Shown in pieces: positions 1 to 8,747 of a DNA stretch of 41,878 nt. Position 1 is the stretch's first letter. Every line of letters starts with the position of its first letter. The notes below the pieces were generated by a model. It did no database searches. It was not told where the DNA came from and saw only the letters and a list, made by a program, of their open reading frames with translations. Position numbers and translations under genes: made by a program. This DNA comes from Nitrospirota bacterium (GTDB taxonomy: Bacteria; Nitrospirota; Thermodesulfovibrionia; Thermodesulfovibrionales; Dissulfurispiraceae): NCBI GenBank assembly GCA_009773415.1, contig WSNO01000016.1, positions 1 to 41,878 on the forward strand. The letters run 5' to 3'.

Positions 1-99
1 TCTTTTGGTGTTTTTAAGTACTTGTAAACTCAATAATACCAAAGCTTGAGACTGAGTTGGCTTCTTTCTTTGCAATTATTTATGAATTATCTGGGTTAG

Positions 100-184
100 T
101 GGTGCGAACGGGGAGAGTCGAACTCCCACGGGTTGCCCCGCCAGATCCTAAGTCTGGTGCGTCTGCCAGTTCCGCCACGCTCGC
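100..184 (-). tRNA. tRNA-Leu (anticodon UAG)
   Basis: The minus strand folds into a class II tRNA. The 7-bp acceptor stem is GCGAGCG/CGTTCGC with one G-U pair. The anticodon stem CCAGA/TCTGG encloses the loop CTTAGGA, which gives anticodon TAG (leucine, CUA family). There is a short variable arm, the T arm is GGGAG-TTCGACT-CTCCC, and the CCA end is encoded at 102-100. It is transcribed away from hemH. No convincing promoter or terminator was identified next to it. Confidence 0.97.
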
Positions 185-401
185 GCTTTGATGTTTCCTG
201 ATTTTTCAATAATTTGGAAGATATATATAGTATCATGCAGTTTCATGAAATATCAAAATCCGGCCTGAAAATTCAACCGGTTTCCTGAGTCGGATTGGCT
301 CAGGGAAAAGTGCATCATTATTTATCATGTCGGCTCCTGAACTGTTCCGGTTTTCAGGCTGCATATCTCCCTTTTCTTGCATCGCTTCATCCCGTTCGGG
401 T

Positions 402-1373
402 ATGCTTAAGGGCATGATCGGCGTCATTCTGCTGAACCTCGGCGGGCCTGATAGTCCCGCAGCCGTCAAGCCGTTCCTTTACAACCTCTTTTCGGATCGG
501 GACATTATCAGACTAGGCCCCAAGCCCCTGCAAAAACCGATTGCTGCGCTGATTGCTCATTTCAGGGCCCCGAAAACAACGGCTATGTATCAGAAGATAG
601 GCGGAGGATCTCCCATTCTTCCAATTACCGCTGCACAGGAGAATGCGCTTGCGGGGATGCTGAAAGAAACCATGCCGGACACGCCGTTTGTAACATCAAT
701 CGGCATGCGCTACTGGCATCCCTTCATTGCCGACGCCGCGGACAAGCTCTACTTACAAGGTGTGCGGAAATTTATTGCATTGAACCTGTACCCGCAGTAT
801 TCGATTGCAACATCCGGCTCGTCGATGAAGGCGCTTGCCGCCGCGCTGTCCCGACATCAGAACTGTTCCGTGGCTGAAGTTCGGTCGTGGCATCTGCATC
901 CGAAGTATCTTGATGCGCTGGCTGCTGGCATTGAGTCGTCAATGAATGAATTCGTCGAGCGTCCGGTTGTGATCTTCAGCGCGCATAGCCTGCCGCAATC
1001 ATATATCGACAGCGGAGATCCTTACCTGGCTCAGACTCAGGAGACTGTTCGGGCTCTTGCGGACAGACTTGCCCTGAACTCGCGGCTTTCATTCCAGTCG
1101 CGAAGCGGTCCGGTAAAATGGCTTGAGCCGTCCACGGAATCGATGCTTAAAGCCGTTGCAGAAGAAGGGGTACGGAACGTGCTTATCGTCCCGATCAGCT
1201 TTGTGTCAGATCACATAGAAACCCTGTATGAAATTGATATTGAATACCAAGAGCTTGCGCACCGGCTCGGCATTACCATGAAGCGAAGCCCCTCTCTGAA
1301 CACGGCACCGAAGTTCATTGAGGCGCTTGCAAAAATTGTCCTCACCACAGCAAAGGAGCGTAACTGGCTATGA
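402..1373 (+). CDS. hemH: Ferrochelatase HemH
   Basis: Inserts ferrous iron into protoporphyrin or coproporphyrin, a late step of heme synthesis. The N terminus has the family signature GVILLNLGGPDSP. The active-site segment SAHSLPQSYIDSGDPY carries the catalytic histidine, followed by QSRSGPVKWLEPST. Near the C terminus, PISFVSDHIETLYEIDIEY carries the conserved acidic/histidine metal path. Length is about 320 residues, as usual. The start is uncertain: ATG 402 or ATG 414 both fit the family length, neither has a well-spaced ribosome-binding site, and an upstream in-frame ATG at 327 would add an atypical leader. The stop overlaps the next start by 4 nt (ATGA), so the SDR gene is probably translationally coupled. 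The identification is firm. Confidence 0.95.
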   Translation: MLKGMIGVILLNLGGPDSPAAVKPFLYNLFSDRDIIRLGPKPLQKPIAALIAHFRAPKTTAMYQKIGGGSPILPITAAQENALAGMLKETMPDTPFVTSIGMRYWHPFIADAADKLYLQGVRKFIALNLYPQYSIATSGSSMKALAAALSRHQNCSVAEVRSWHLHPKYLDALAAGIESSMNEFVERPVVIFSAHSLPQSYIDSGDPYLAQTQETVRALADRLALNSRLSFQSRSGPVKWLEPSTESMLKAVAEEGVRNVLIVPISFVSDHIETLYEIDIEYQELAHRLGITMKRSPSLNTAPKFIEALAKIVLTTAKERNWL

Positions 1374-2131
1374 AAGGACTTGCAGATCGTGTTGCCATTA
1401 TCACCGGAGGAGGTCAGGGCATCGGCAAAGCTGTCACAAAACAACTGCTTGAAGCCGGAGCAAAGGTTATTATTGCAGAAATAGATGAGGAGGCTGCCCA
1501 TGAAGTTGAGCAGGAGTATGCTGACCTCGGCACGGTTCGCTTCATTGCTGCGGACGTTACGGATGAGGCTTCCGTCAAAGCGCTTATGGAGGAAACAATC
1601 AGGCTGTTCGGCCGCATTGATATCCTGATGAACAATGCAGGCATATCCGCCAACCGGCCGGTTACGGATCTCACGCTGGACACATGGAATAATGTACTCG
1701 CTATCAATCTCACGGGAACTTTTTTGTGTTCAAAGCATGCGGCGCCCTACCTTGGCCGGCAGCACGGCGTCATCATCAACATGGGCTCGACCCGCACATT
1801 GATGTCTGAGGCCGACACGGAAGCCTATTCCGCATCCAAGGGCGGCATCGTCGCTCTCACGCATGCGCTTGCCATAAGCCTCGGGCCAAAGGTACGCGTC
1901 AACTGCATCAGTCCTGGCTGGATTGAGGTCAGCCCGTGGAAAAAAAAGAAGTTCAGAAAAATGCCCGGTATCACCGAAGCAGACAGCATGCAGCATCCGG
2001 TCGGCCGCGTTGGAACCCCCGAGGATATTGCGTCACTCGTGTGTTATCTGGCGTCGCCGGAGAGCGGGTTCATTACCGGCTCCAATATCCTGGTCGACGG
2101 CGGCATGACCAGAAAAATGATCTATACGTAG
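1370..2131 (+). CDS. Short-chain dehydrogenase/reductase (SDR) in heme operon
   Basis: A classical NAD(P)-dependent SDR of 253 residues. The Rossmann glycine motif TGGGQGIG is at residues 12-19 and NNAG is near 90. A catalytic Ser lies in INMGST and the YSASK catalytic pair is near residue 153. The C-terminal ITGSNILVDGGMT is typical of 3-oxoacyl-ACP-reductase/glucose-dehydrogenase-like members. The substrate cannot be read from sequence. It overlaps hemH by 4 nt and is followed 39 nt later by hemY, so it lies inside a heme-synthesis operon. That position suggests a role tied to tetrapyrroles or simply co-expression. No heme enzyme of the SDR class is recognised by me here. Confidence 0.9.
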   Translation: MKGLADRVAIITGGGQGIGKAVTKQLLEAGAKVIIAEIDEEAAHEVEQEYADLGTVRFIAADVTDEASVKALMEETIRLFGRIDILMNNAGISANRPVTDLTLDTWNNVLAINLTGTFLCSKHAAPYLGRQHGVIINMGSTRTLMSEADTEAYSASKGGIVALTHALAISLGPKVRVNCISPGWIEVSPWKKKKFRKMPGITEADSMQHPVGRVGTPEDIASLVCYLASPESGFITGSNILVDGGMTRKMIYT

Positions 2132-2170
2132 TGCGTTAATGCACAAATCACACCAAGGAGTGAATACGAC

Positions 2171-3547
2171 ATGAGCATACGCATCGCGATAGCCGGTGGC
2201 GGCATCTCCGGACTTTCTCTGGCTTACGCCCTGCTTGACAAGAACCCGGCGCTCGACGTGACCGTCTACGAAGCAGACAGCCGGCCCGGCGGCAAGGTCT
2301 ATACGGAACGGGTCGATGGGTATATATGCGAGGCAGGGGTGAACGGCTTTCTTGACAACAAGCCTGCAACCCTGGAGCTGGCAAAAAAGATCGGGCTTCC
2401 GCCGATTAAGAGCAACGACAACGCTCGCAAGCGCTATATTTATTTCGACGGCGCCTTGCGGATGATACCGACCGACCCCGCCAAGTTCTTTCTTTCCAAT
2501 TTCCTGACCCTCGGCGGGCGTCTCCGCATGATGGGCGAATATTTCGTCCCGAAAAAAAACTATGAAGATGAATCACTGAAAGACTTCGCCGTCCGCCGTG
2601 TGGGCGCCGAGTTCTACGAAAAGCTGCTCGACCCTATGGCTTCCGGCATATACGCAGGTGACCCGGAAAAAATGAGCATACGAAGCTGTTTCGGTAAGGT
2701 CTACGACCTTGAACAAAAGTATGGCGGACTCATCAAAGGCTTCATGGCTGTTGCGAAAGAGAAGAAACAGACCGGGGAAAGCAGCAAAGTTGAGGCCGGA
2801 CCGGGCGGCACGCTCATGTCGTTTGAGCAGGGAATGTACAGCCTGATTCAGGCTCTTTCTGATTTTCTCGGGGAGCGTCTGGTTACCGGCAAGCGTCTGG
2901 TCGAAACAGAAAAGAGTACTCATGGTTATACTCTCCATTTTGCTGACGGCACGCAGGCTGATTCAGATTGTGTTGTCATCACCGCTCCGGCTCACGACAT
3001 GGCGGGTGCGATCAAGGGCATTGACAGCAGCATTGCCATGCAGTTGAACGACATCCCCTATCCCGCCCTGTCTGTCGTGGCTTTCGGCTACCGCAAAGAG
3101 CGGCTGACCCGCGATCTGAACCTCTTCGGGTTTCTCATCCCCGCCAAAGAGAAGAGGCAGATTCTCGGCACGCTGTTCGATACGAGCATCTTTCCGAATC
3201 GCGCACCGCAGGATCACGTTCTGCTCCGGGTCATGATTGGCGGAGCCCGTGCAGAGGAACGCGCCCTGCTTCCGGATGAAAAGCTCATTGACGTTGCACG
3301 TTCCGAGCTCGCGGCAATCGCCGATGTGAAGGCTGATCCTGAACTGATAAAGGTATACCGGTGGGAGAAAGCTATCCCTCAGTATCATGTCAATCACCAT
3401 AAAAGGATCGAGATGATCGAAGCTGCGCTCATCAGACACAAAGGGCTCTATCTCGGAGGGAATGCTTTTCGCGGAGTGGCGGTGAATGACTGTATCGGCA
3501 ACGGCTATAGACTGGCGGATCAGATTATCGCGGATATGGACAAATAG
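2171..3547 (+). CDS. hemY: Protoporphyrinogen/coproporphyrinogen oxidase (HemY/CgoX type)
   Basis: FAD enzyme that oxidises porphyrinogen to porphyrin before iron insertion. The N terminus has the dinucleotide-binding fold AIAGGGISGLSLAYAL, followed by VTVYEADSRPGGKVYTE, the FAD-ribose acidic residue and the R-x-G-G-K motif of the amine-oxidase/PPOX superfamily. The C-terminal GLYLGGNAFRGVAVNDCIG closes the FAD site. At 458 residues it matches HemY. The start is preceded by AAGGAG with 10-nt spacing. Together with hemH it forms the terminal heme module. HemY enzymes normally use O2, which is notable beside the anaerobic genes further on. Protoporphyrin- and coproporphyrin-dependent routes cannot be told apart from this sequence alone. 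Confidence 0.93.
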   Translation: MSIRIAIAGGGISGLSLAYALLDKNPALDVTVYEADSRPGGKVYTERVDGYICEAGVNGFLDNKPATLELAKKIGLPPIKSNDNARKRYIYFDGALRMIPTDPAKFFLSNFLTLGGRLRMMGEYFVPKKNYEDESLKDFAVRRVGAEFYEKLLDPMASGIYAGDPEKMSIRSCFGKVYDLEQKYGGLIKGFMAVAKEKKQTGESSKVEAGPGGTLMSFEQGMYSLIQALSDFLGERLVTGKRLVETEKSTHGYTLHFADGTQADSDCVVITAPAHDMAGAIKGIDSSIAMQLNDIPYPALSVVAFGYRKERLTRDLNLFGFLIPAKEKRQILGTLFDTSIFPNRAPQDHVLLRVMIGGARAEERALLPDEKLIDVARSELAAIADVKADPELIKVYRWEKAIPQYHVNHHKRIEMIEAALIRHKGLYLGGNAFRGVAVNDCIGNGYRLADQIIADMDK

Positions 3548-3727
3548 CAGATTGAAGAAAAGAGCTCTCTCCGCTTTATTCATGGATTTTCGGAAGACTG
3601 ATGCCGGGTTCAGCTCGCTTATCGGCGGCAGCGTGAAGCATCGCATTACAGTCCGGGAAAAGTTTCCTGCTATAGTAGTGAAAGTGTTCTGTTTCGGGAA
3701 TAATGAGAAGGAGTGAGGCGGTCCATT

Positions 3728-4117
3728 ATGAGCACTGTGAAAGGGAGCAAGGCGACCAAGGGGCAGCTTGAGGCTCTTATCAGCGATGCTGTTGTCCGAT
3801 TTGAAAAAGATTTCATGGGCAGAGGTCCTCTGGAAACGAAGTCGTATATTATCGATGATATGATTCTGGTCCGACTAAAGAGGGTTCTGACACCAGCTGA
3901 ACATCAGCTCGCCCAGAGCCAGGATCAGGACGGCCGGGATTTGATAAAAAAGGTGCGCGTTGCATTGATAGAAAAAGGAAGGTCATTGCTCGATACGTCC
4001 ATTGAGGACATTGTGGGAATCAAAGTTATCAGCCTGCACACTGATATCAGTACCGTCACGGGAGAGCGCATCATTATTTTTACGTTAGCGTCCCCGACGC
4101 GCTTCCGGCAAGAGTAG
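3728..4117 (+). CDS. DUF2294/MpsC-like small protein
   Basis: A protein of about 129 residues. Its pattern (FEKDFMGRGPLETKSYIIDD, then MILVRLKRVLTPAEHQLA, then a GITVIS-like C-terminal segment) matches the DUF2294 family, now named MpsC after the staphylococcal membrane-potential-generating system. No membrane segment is present, so it should be soluble. I chose ATG 3728 because GAGG lies 9 nt upstream; an in-frame GTG at 3713 falls within the Shine-Dalgarno region. No mpsA/mpsB partner is visible nearby, so the role here is unknown. A weak promoter-like TATAGT lies at 3671-3676. A terminator follows at 4241. Confidence 0.8.
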   Translation: MSTVKGSKATKGQLEALISDAVVRFEKDFMGRGPLETKSYIIDDMILVRLKRVLTPAEHQLAQSQDQDGRDLIKKVRVALIEKGRSLLDTSIEDIVGIKVISLHTDISTVTGERIIIFTLASPTRFRQE

Positions 4118-4240
4118 GCGGCGGACGGATTTCAGGCTTGATGGTCACCCAGCTTGTTTTTTTTGATGGCATTATGTATATTAATTACTTCTCTGCAGGC
4201 TGATGATCAGAGGGCAACCGCGTTGCCTGCTGTGAGTAGG

Positions 4241-4277
4241 CCGCATAACGGAATCCGTTTCGCTATGCGGTTTTTTT
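4241..4277 (+). terminator. Rho-independent terminator after the MpsC-like gene
   Basis: Inverted repeat CCGCATA (4241-4247) / TATGCGG (4264-4270) followed directly by seven T residues. A second small perfect hairpin, GGCAAC-CGC-GTTGCC, lies just upstream at 4213-4227. The pair ends the heme/MpsC transcription unit before the gmhB-sua5 fusion. Confidence 0.85.
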
Positions 4278-4328
4278 ATTTTCTTTCGCTCGGGAAGACC
4301 TCAATGAATGAATGCAGCAAGGGGGAAC

Positions 4329-5843
4329 ATGAAAGCTGTCTTTCTTGATCGGGACGGCACTCTGATTGAAGATCGCGGATACATAGCATCGCCTGATGAC
4401 GTTGTATTTCTGCCTTCAACGTTCCTGGCCCTGCGCAAACTGTCTAAGAATTATCTGCTGTTTTTGGTAACGCAGCAGTCCGGCGTTGCCCGCGGCATTC
4501 TGACCACGGAGAACGTCCTGCGCGTCAATAATTACATCGAGCGGAAACTTTCAGACGCAGGAATTCATATTCAGCATTCATATTTTTGCCCTCATGATAC
4601 CGAAGACAGGTGTCCGTGCAAAAAGCCGTCACCCATTTTTCTCTCTGACGCTGCTGTCAGATGGGGGCTTGACCTCGCCGGCTCATACGTCATTGGTGAC
4701 CACCCTCACGATGTCGAGATGGCAAAAGCTGCAGGAGCGCAGGGAATCTATGTGCTAAGCGGGCATGGCAGAAAGCACCGCGCAGAATTGCAGGGAGATT
4801 GGCTTGTCGCGCATGATGTAGGCGAAGCTGCTGACTGGGTCGCTGCGCTTCATTGTTACGGCAATCAGCCGGCCCTTCTTGACGAAGCAATTCAGAAAAG
4901 TGCGGACGCTGTAAAAAAAGGCGGGGTGGTGGTCTTTCCGACCGAAACTGTCTATGGTGTCGGGGCCAGCGCATTCAATGAAAAAGCTATTTCCCGCATT
5001 TACCGCATGAAAGGCAGGCCGGCGTCAAATCCGCTCATCGTTCATGCGGCGACGTCCGAAAAGGCTTTTGAGCTGACTACGTCGCGCAATGGCAAGGCTG
5101 AACTCCTGGCGGACCACTTTTGGCCAGGACCGCTTACGCTTATCATGCGGGCACACGATTCGGTGCCTTCACCAGTCAGAGCGGGGTTGCCGACCGTTGC
5201 TGTTCGTGTTCCCGGAAATCCTGTCGCTCGGGCATTTATTCAGGCTGCAGGCTGTCCAATTGCGGCTCCCAGCGCAAATCCGAGCGGATTTTTAAGTCCT
5301 GTATCTGCCCTGCATTCGGTCGGCTTCGTTCATGATGAGCCGGATGCCATCCTTGATGGCGGTGAATGCAGATTCGGGATTGAGTCAACCATCATTTCAC
5401 TTATCTATCAGACTCCGCTTGTGCTGCGTCAGGGCGCAATCCCTCTGGAAACCATCCAGAGACTCATCGGAGATGTGCACGTTGCAGACCCTTTGCGAAG
5501 CACCGTGGAGGCTCCGGGAATGCTGAGGCGCCATTATGCTCCCAAAACACCGTTGCACGTTATACCGGCGGGCCTGCCGCTGGCTGGATATCTCGGATCT
5601 GTGGGCGTGTTAACCGCAGGTGGTCGAACTTCCCCGGATGACCTGGAGGTAGCTGAGTTGACAAGAGAACTTCCGGGGGACGGGGAGATGATTCTTGCCG
5701 GACTGTATAATGCCCTGCATGATCTCGACAGCGCCGGGTTGGACAGTATTGCAGTGCGTCTCATGGGAGCAGCAGCAACCTGCCCGGTTCTGTCTGATCG
5801 AATTTGGCGCGCATCATCTCAGATAAAAGAGGAATACAGGTGA
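4329..5843 (+). CDS. GmhB-type HAD phosphatase fused to Sua5/TsaC threonylcarbamoyl-AMP synthase
   Basis: Two enzymes in one 504-residue chain. Residues 1 to about 180 are a HAD-IIIA phosphatase of the D-glycero-D-manno-heptose 1,7-bisphosphate phosphatase type: FLDRDGTL holds the nucleophile Asp, VTQQSG follows, the zinc loop is FCPHDTEDRCPCKKP, and YVIGDHPHDVEMA is the acidic motif. From about residue 190 the chain is a full Sua5: FPTETVYGVG, MKGRPASNPLIVH, WPGPLTLIM and APSANPSG of the catalytic YrdC domain, then PGMLRRHYAPKTPL and a C-terminal Sua5 domain. Sua5 makes threonylcarbamoyl-AMP for tRNA t6A. The start at 4329 follows AAGGGGG with good spacing. There is no stop or frameshift at the junction, so the fusion is read directly. 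Separate genes for these functions are the norm. Confidence 0.9.
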   Translation: MKAVFLDRDGTLIEDRGYIASPDDVVFLPSTFLALRKLSKNYLLFLVTQQSGVARGILTTENVLRVNNYIERKLSDAGIHIQHSYFCPHDTEDRCPCKKPSPIFLSDAAVRWGLDLAGSYVIGDHPHDVEMAKAAGAQGIYVLSGHGRKHRAELQGDWLVAHDVGEAADWVAALHCYGNQPALLDEAIQKSADAVKKGGVVVFPTETVYGVGASAFNEKAISRIYRMKGRPASNPLIVHAATSEKAFELTTSRNGKAELLADHFWPGPLTLIMRAHDSVPSPVRAGLPTVAVRVPGNPVARAFIQAAGCPIAAPSANPSGFLSPVSALHSVGFVHDEPDAILDGGECRFGIESTIISLIYQTPLVLRQGAIPLETIQRLIGDVHVADPLRSTVEAPGMLRRHYAPKTPLHVIPAGLPLAGYLGSVGVLTAGGRTSPDDLEVAELTRELPGDGEMILAGLYNALHDLDSAGLDSIAVRLMGAAATCPVLSDRIWRASSQIKEEYR

Positions 5844-6286
5844 GATATCGCCTCTGTGTACTTGGCGTTACGTTCATTATGGTCTGCCTCGTCAGCGGCA
5901 GCTGGTCGGCATCCGGAGTGTCTTTTGCAGTGCCAGAACGTCTCAATGCCGGCGCGGATGGTCTCGCCATATTTGCCTGGTTGTGCGCTCTTTACGCTAT
6001 AATAATTCTGCTGAGATTGTATTTTCTCGCAATAGATCAGGCTTTTATTCAAGGGACTCCCGGTGTCGCAATACGGAAATATTTTGAAACCCGCAGTTTT
6101 TTATCGGGAAATTATCGGGCATTATCTGCAGATTGCATATCATCGGCAGTTTCGTGCCGATTGGCATGGAGTGTGGCGAACGGCCTTGCCGCGCTCATGG
6201 GAGTGAAACAGAATTTTATCGTTTTATTACTCCGGCAATTGAAATTGTCCTGCGAAGCGTCATATTTAAGGCTTGATTCTGAATAG
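5840..6286 (+). CDS. Uncertain small hydrophobic protein
   Basis: An open frame of 148 codons begins at a GTG overlapping the sua5 stop (GTGA), with an AGAGG-like sequence upstream. The N terminus resembles a signal or membrane segment (VLGVTFIMVCLVSG), and a second hydrophobic stretch (GLAIFAWLCALYAIIILL) lies near residue 50. The second half does not look like a typical domain and I recognise no family. It could be a real membrane protein, a decayed gene, or chance coding. If it is not real, about 510 nt upstream of purE is non-coding. Confidence 0.3.
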   Translation: MRYRLCVLGVTFIMVCLVSGSWSASGVSFAVPERLNAGADGLAIFAWLCALYAIIILLRLYFLAIDQAFIQGTPGVAIRKYFETRSFLSGNYRALSADCISSAVSCRLAWSVANGLAALMGVKQNFIVLLLRQLKLSCEASYLRLDSE

Positions 6287-6356
6287 GTTTGCTCTTGCAA
6301 GCTGGCTTGTTTAGTTGCCGCAGTAATAATCTAAACTATTTCACGAGGAGGTTTGT

Positions 6357-6860
6357 ATGAAGAAAGCACTGGTTGGTATTCTTATGGGGAGTGACAGCGA
6401 TCTTCCGGTCATGGAAAAAGCTGCCGAAGTTTTGAAGGAGATGGGCGTGCCGTATGAGCTTGACATCAGTTCAGCGCATCGGCTGCCCGACAAAACCGCA
6501 GAATATGCGAGAAGCGCCCGTCAGCGCGGAATTGAAGTGCTGATTGCCGGGGCTGGCATGGCAGCGCACCTGGCAGGAGTAGTCGCTGCACACACCACTC
6601 TGCCGGTGATTGGCGTGCCGTTGAAGTCCGGCGCGCTGTCCGGCGTCGATGCTCTTTACTCTACCGTTCAGATGCCTCCCGGCATACCTGTTGCTACGGT
6701 TGCCGTTGATGGAGCAAAAAATGCGGCGTATCTTGCCTGCTCCATACTCTCGATAAAACATCCGGAAGTTGCCGATCGCCTGGAAAACGCTCGTCGCCAG
6801 ATGCGTGAGGCTCTAGCCGTAAAATCTGAAGCAGTCAGAAAAGCCCATTCCGGCGCATAG
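6357..6860 (+). CDS. purE: N5-carboxyaminoimidazole ribonucleotide mutase PurE
   Basis: Purine-synthesis enzyme that converts N5-CAIR to CAIR. The 167-residue product has GSDSDLPVM near the N terminus, the SAHR motif near residue 40, AGAGMAAHLAGVVAAHT and GVPLKSGALSGVDAL of class I PurE. The start has a strong Shine-Dalgarno (GAGGAGG) 6 nt upstream. No purK is adjacent. iorA follows after 63 nt on the same strand, so a shared transcript is possible. Confidence 0.96.
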   Translation: MKKALVGILMGSDSDLPVMEKAAEVLKEMGVPYELDISSAHRLPDKTAEYARSARQRGIEVLIAGAGMAAHLAGVVAAHTTLPVIGVPLKSGALSGVDALYSTVQMPPGIPVATVAVDGAKNAAYLACSILSIKHPEVADRLENARRQMREALAVKSEAVRKAHSGA

Positions 6861-6923
6861 CGCCGGATACCCTCCGGCGCAGCTGCATGGAGGGACTTCT
6901 CAGATCCAGCGAAAGGGAATCTC

Positions 6924-8747
6924 ATGAAAGAAAAAAATAGCATAGGTGCCAGCGTCGTACTGTCGGGAAATGAGGCGATTGCGCAGGGTGCATATGAAGC
7001 CGGCGTAGCTGTCGCTTCGGGTTATCCCGGCACCCCGTCCAGTGAAATTCTCGCCGAACTTTCCCGGTACGGTGACATATACACTGAATGGGCTCCCAAT
7101 GAAAAGGTGGCCCTTGAGGTGGTTCTTGGCGCGTCCTTTGCCGGAACGCGCGCCATGGCGACGATGAAGCATGTCGGGCTGAATGTTGCTGCGGATCCGT
7201 TATTTACTGCTGCCTACACCGGCGTGCTTGGCGGACTGGTCATCGTCAATGCTGACGACCCGGACATGCACAGCTCGCAAAATGAGCAGGACAACAGGAA
7301 TTATGCCTTGGCGGCGAAGCTGCCGATGCTTGAGCCCTGCGACGCTGCCGAGGCCAAATTATTTCTCAAGCAGGCTTTTCACTACAGCGAGATGTTCGAT
7401 ACTCCCGTTATTTTGAGAGTGACGACGAGGGTTTGTCATGTGAGAGGAATTGTCAAAATAGAGCCTCGCGACACACTGACGGTCACCCCGGGTATTCACC
7501 GCATGCCTGAAAAACTTGTAATGCTACCGGGCAATGCACGCAAAAGACGGCGGGATATGGAATCGCGCATTCAACAACTCAAAAGTCATGCCGAGACATG
7601 CCCTGAAAACCGGATTGAATGGGGCGACAAAAAGCGCGGATTCATAACCTCCGGGGTTTCATATTTATATGTCAAGGAAGCGTTCCCCGATGCGTCAATT
7701 CTGAAGCTCGGGATGGTATGGCCGTTGCCGGCCGATTTGATAAGAAAATTCGCCGCCTCGGTCGACGAAGTGATTGTCGTCGAGGAGCTCGATCCCTATC
7801 TCGAAACCCATGTCCGGGCTCTGGGGATTTCCTGCAGGGGAAAGGATATCATATCTCCTGTCGGAGAACTCAGCGCAGCGTCTGTGCGAAAAGCTGTTCT
7901 GGGACAAAACGGTCAGCAGAGCATATTCGATGCAGGTCCGCTTCCGTTTCGTCCCCCTACGCTCTGTCCGGGATGTCCGCATCGTGCCCTGTTTTATGTG
8001 CTGTCAAAACTCGGTGTTTACGTCACCGGAGACATTGGCTGCTATACGTTGGGGGCGCTCCCGCCTCTGTCCGCGATGGATACCTGTGTTTGCATGGGGG
8101 CGGGCATCGGGAACGCTCATGGCATCGAAAAGGCGCTGGGAGTGGAAAACGCAATCGGCAAGGTGGTTGCCGTCATCGGAGACTCGACGTTTTTTCATTC
8201 CGGCATTACGGGACTTATCAATATCGTTTATAACAAGGGATGTTCCACGGTCATCGTGCTGGACAACCGCACGACCGGCATGACCGGCCACCAGCATCAT
8301 CCGTCGACAGGCCGTACCATCAGCGGGGAAAAAACAAAAGAAATCGACATTGCAGCATTATGCACAGCCCTCGGGGTAGAGCATGTCGTGACTGTCAATC
8401 CGAACGATCTCGAAAAAACAGAAGCCGCGATCCGCTCGGAGGTGAACCGGCGCGAACCGTCCGTCATTATCGCGCTTGCTCCGTGCGTACTGCTTCCTGA
8501 AATGAAAACGTTAGCGTCCGGAACCCGCTTCGTCTCCAGAACTGAGAACTGCAAGGGCTGCAGGGCATGTCTCAGGCTCGGCTGCCCGGCCATTGAGTGG
8601 CTGCCGTGGTCTGATGAGCAGATACCGCCGGGGTCAAAGCAGAAAGGCATTTCGTGCATCAACGCATCTCTCTGCTATGGATGCGGGCAGTGTGCGGTTC
8701 TCTGCAAGTTTGGGGCGATCACAGGAACGGAGGCTATCGATGGATAA
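6924..8747 (+). CDS. iorA: Indolepyruvate ferredoxin oxidoreductase, alpha subunit
   Basis: Large subunit of the thiamine-diphosphate enzyme that oxidatively decarboxylates aryl-pyruvates and passes electrons to ferredoxin, used in anaerobic aromatic amino acid turnover. The pyrimidine-binding region is at the N terminus (GNEAIAQGAYEAGV, GYPGTPSSEI). The TPP-binding region carries CPGCPHRALFYVL, GDIGCYTLG and VIGDSTFFHSG around residues 350-430. Two 4Fe-4S clusters are at the C terminus (CKGCRACLRLGCP and CYGCGQCAVLCKFG). At 607 residues it is normal length. It overlaps iorB by 8 nt. Confidence 0.96.
   Translation: MKEKNSIGASVVLSGNEAIAQGAYEAGVAVASGYPGTPSSEILAELSRYGDIYTEWAPNEKVALEVVLGASFAGTRAMATMKHVGLNVAADPLFTAAYTGVLGGLVIVNADDPDMHSSQNEQDNRNYALAAKLPMLEPCDAAEAKLFLKQAFHYSEMFDTPVILRVTTRVCHVRGIVKIEPRDTLTVTPGIHRMPEKLVMLPGNARKRRRDMESRIQQLKSHAETCPENRIEWGDKKRGFITSGVSYLYVKEAFPDASILKLGMVWPLPADLIRKFAASVDEVIVVEELDPYLETHVRALGISCRGKDIISPVGELSAASVRKAVLGQNGQQSIFDAGPLPFRPPTLCPGCPHRALFYVLSKLGVYVTGDIGCYTLGALPPLSAMDTCVCMGAGIGNAHGIEKALGVENAIGKVVAVIGDSTFFHSGITGLINIVYNKGCSTVIVLDNRTTGMTGHQHHPSTGRTISGEKTKEIDIAALCTALGVEHVVTVNPNDLEKTEAAIRSEVNRREPSVIIALAPCVLLPEMKTLASGTRFVSRTENCKGCRACLRLGCPAIEWLPWSDEQIPPGSKQKGISCINASLCYGCGQCAVLCKFGAITGTEAIDG

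Noticed and set aside
4190-4278. Possible riboswitch formed by the paired hairpins before gmhB-sua5
   Set aside because: The sequence fits no riboswitch consensus I know; a terminator for the preceding gene explains it.
4154-4348. A 64-codon plus-strand frame between the MpsC-like gene and gmhB-sua5
   Set aside because: It runs through the two hairpins and the terminator; no ribosome-binding site or protein-like pattern.
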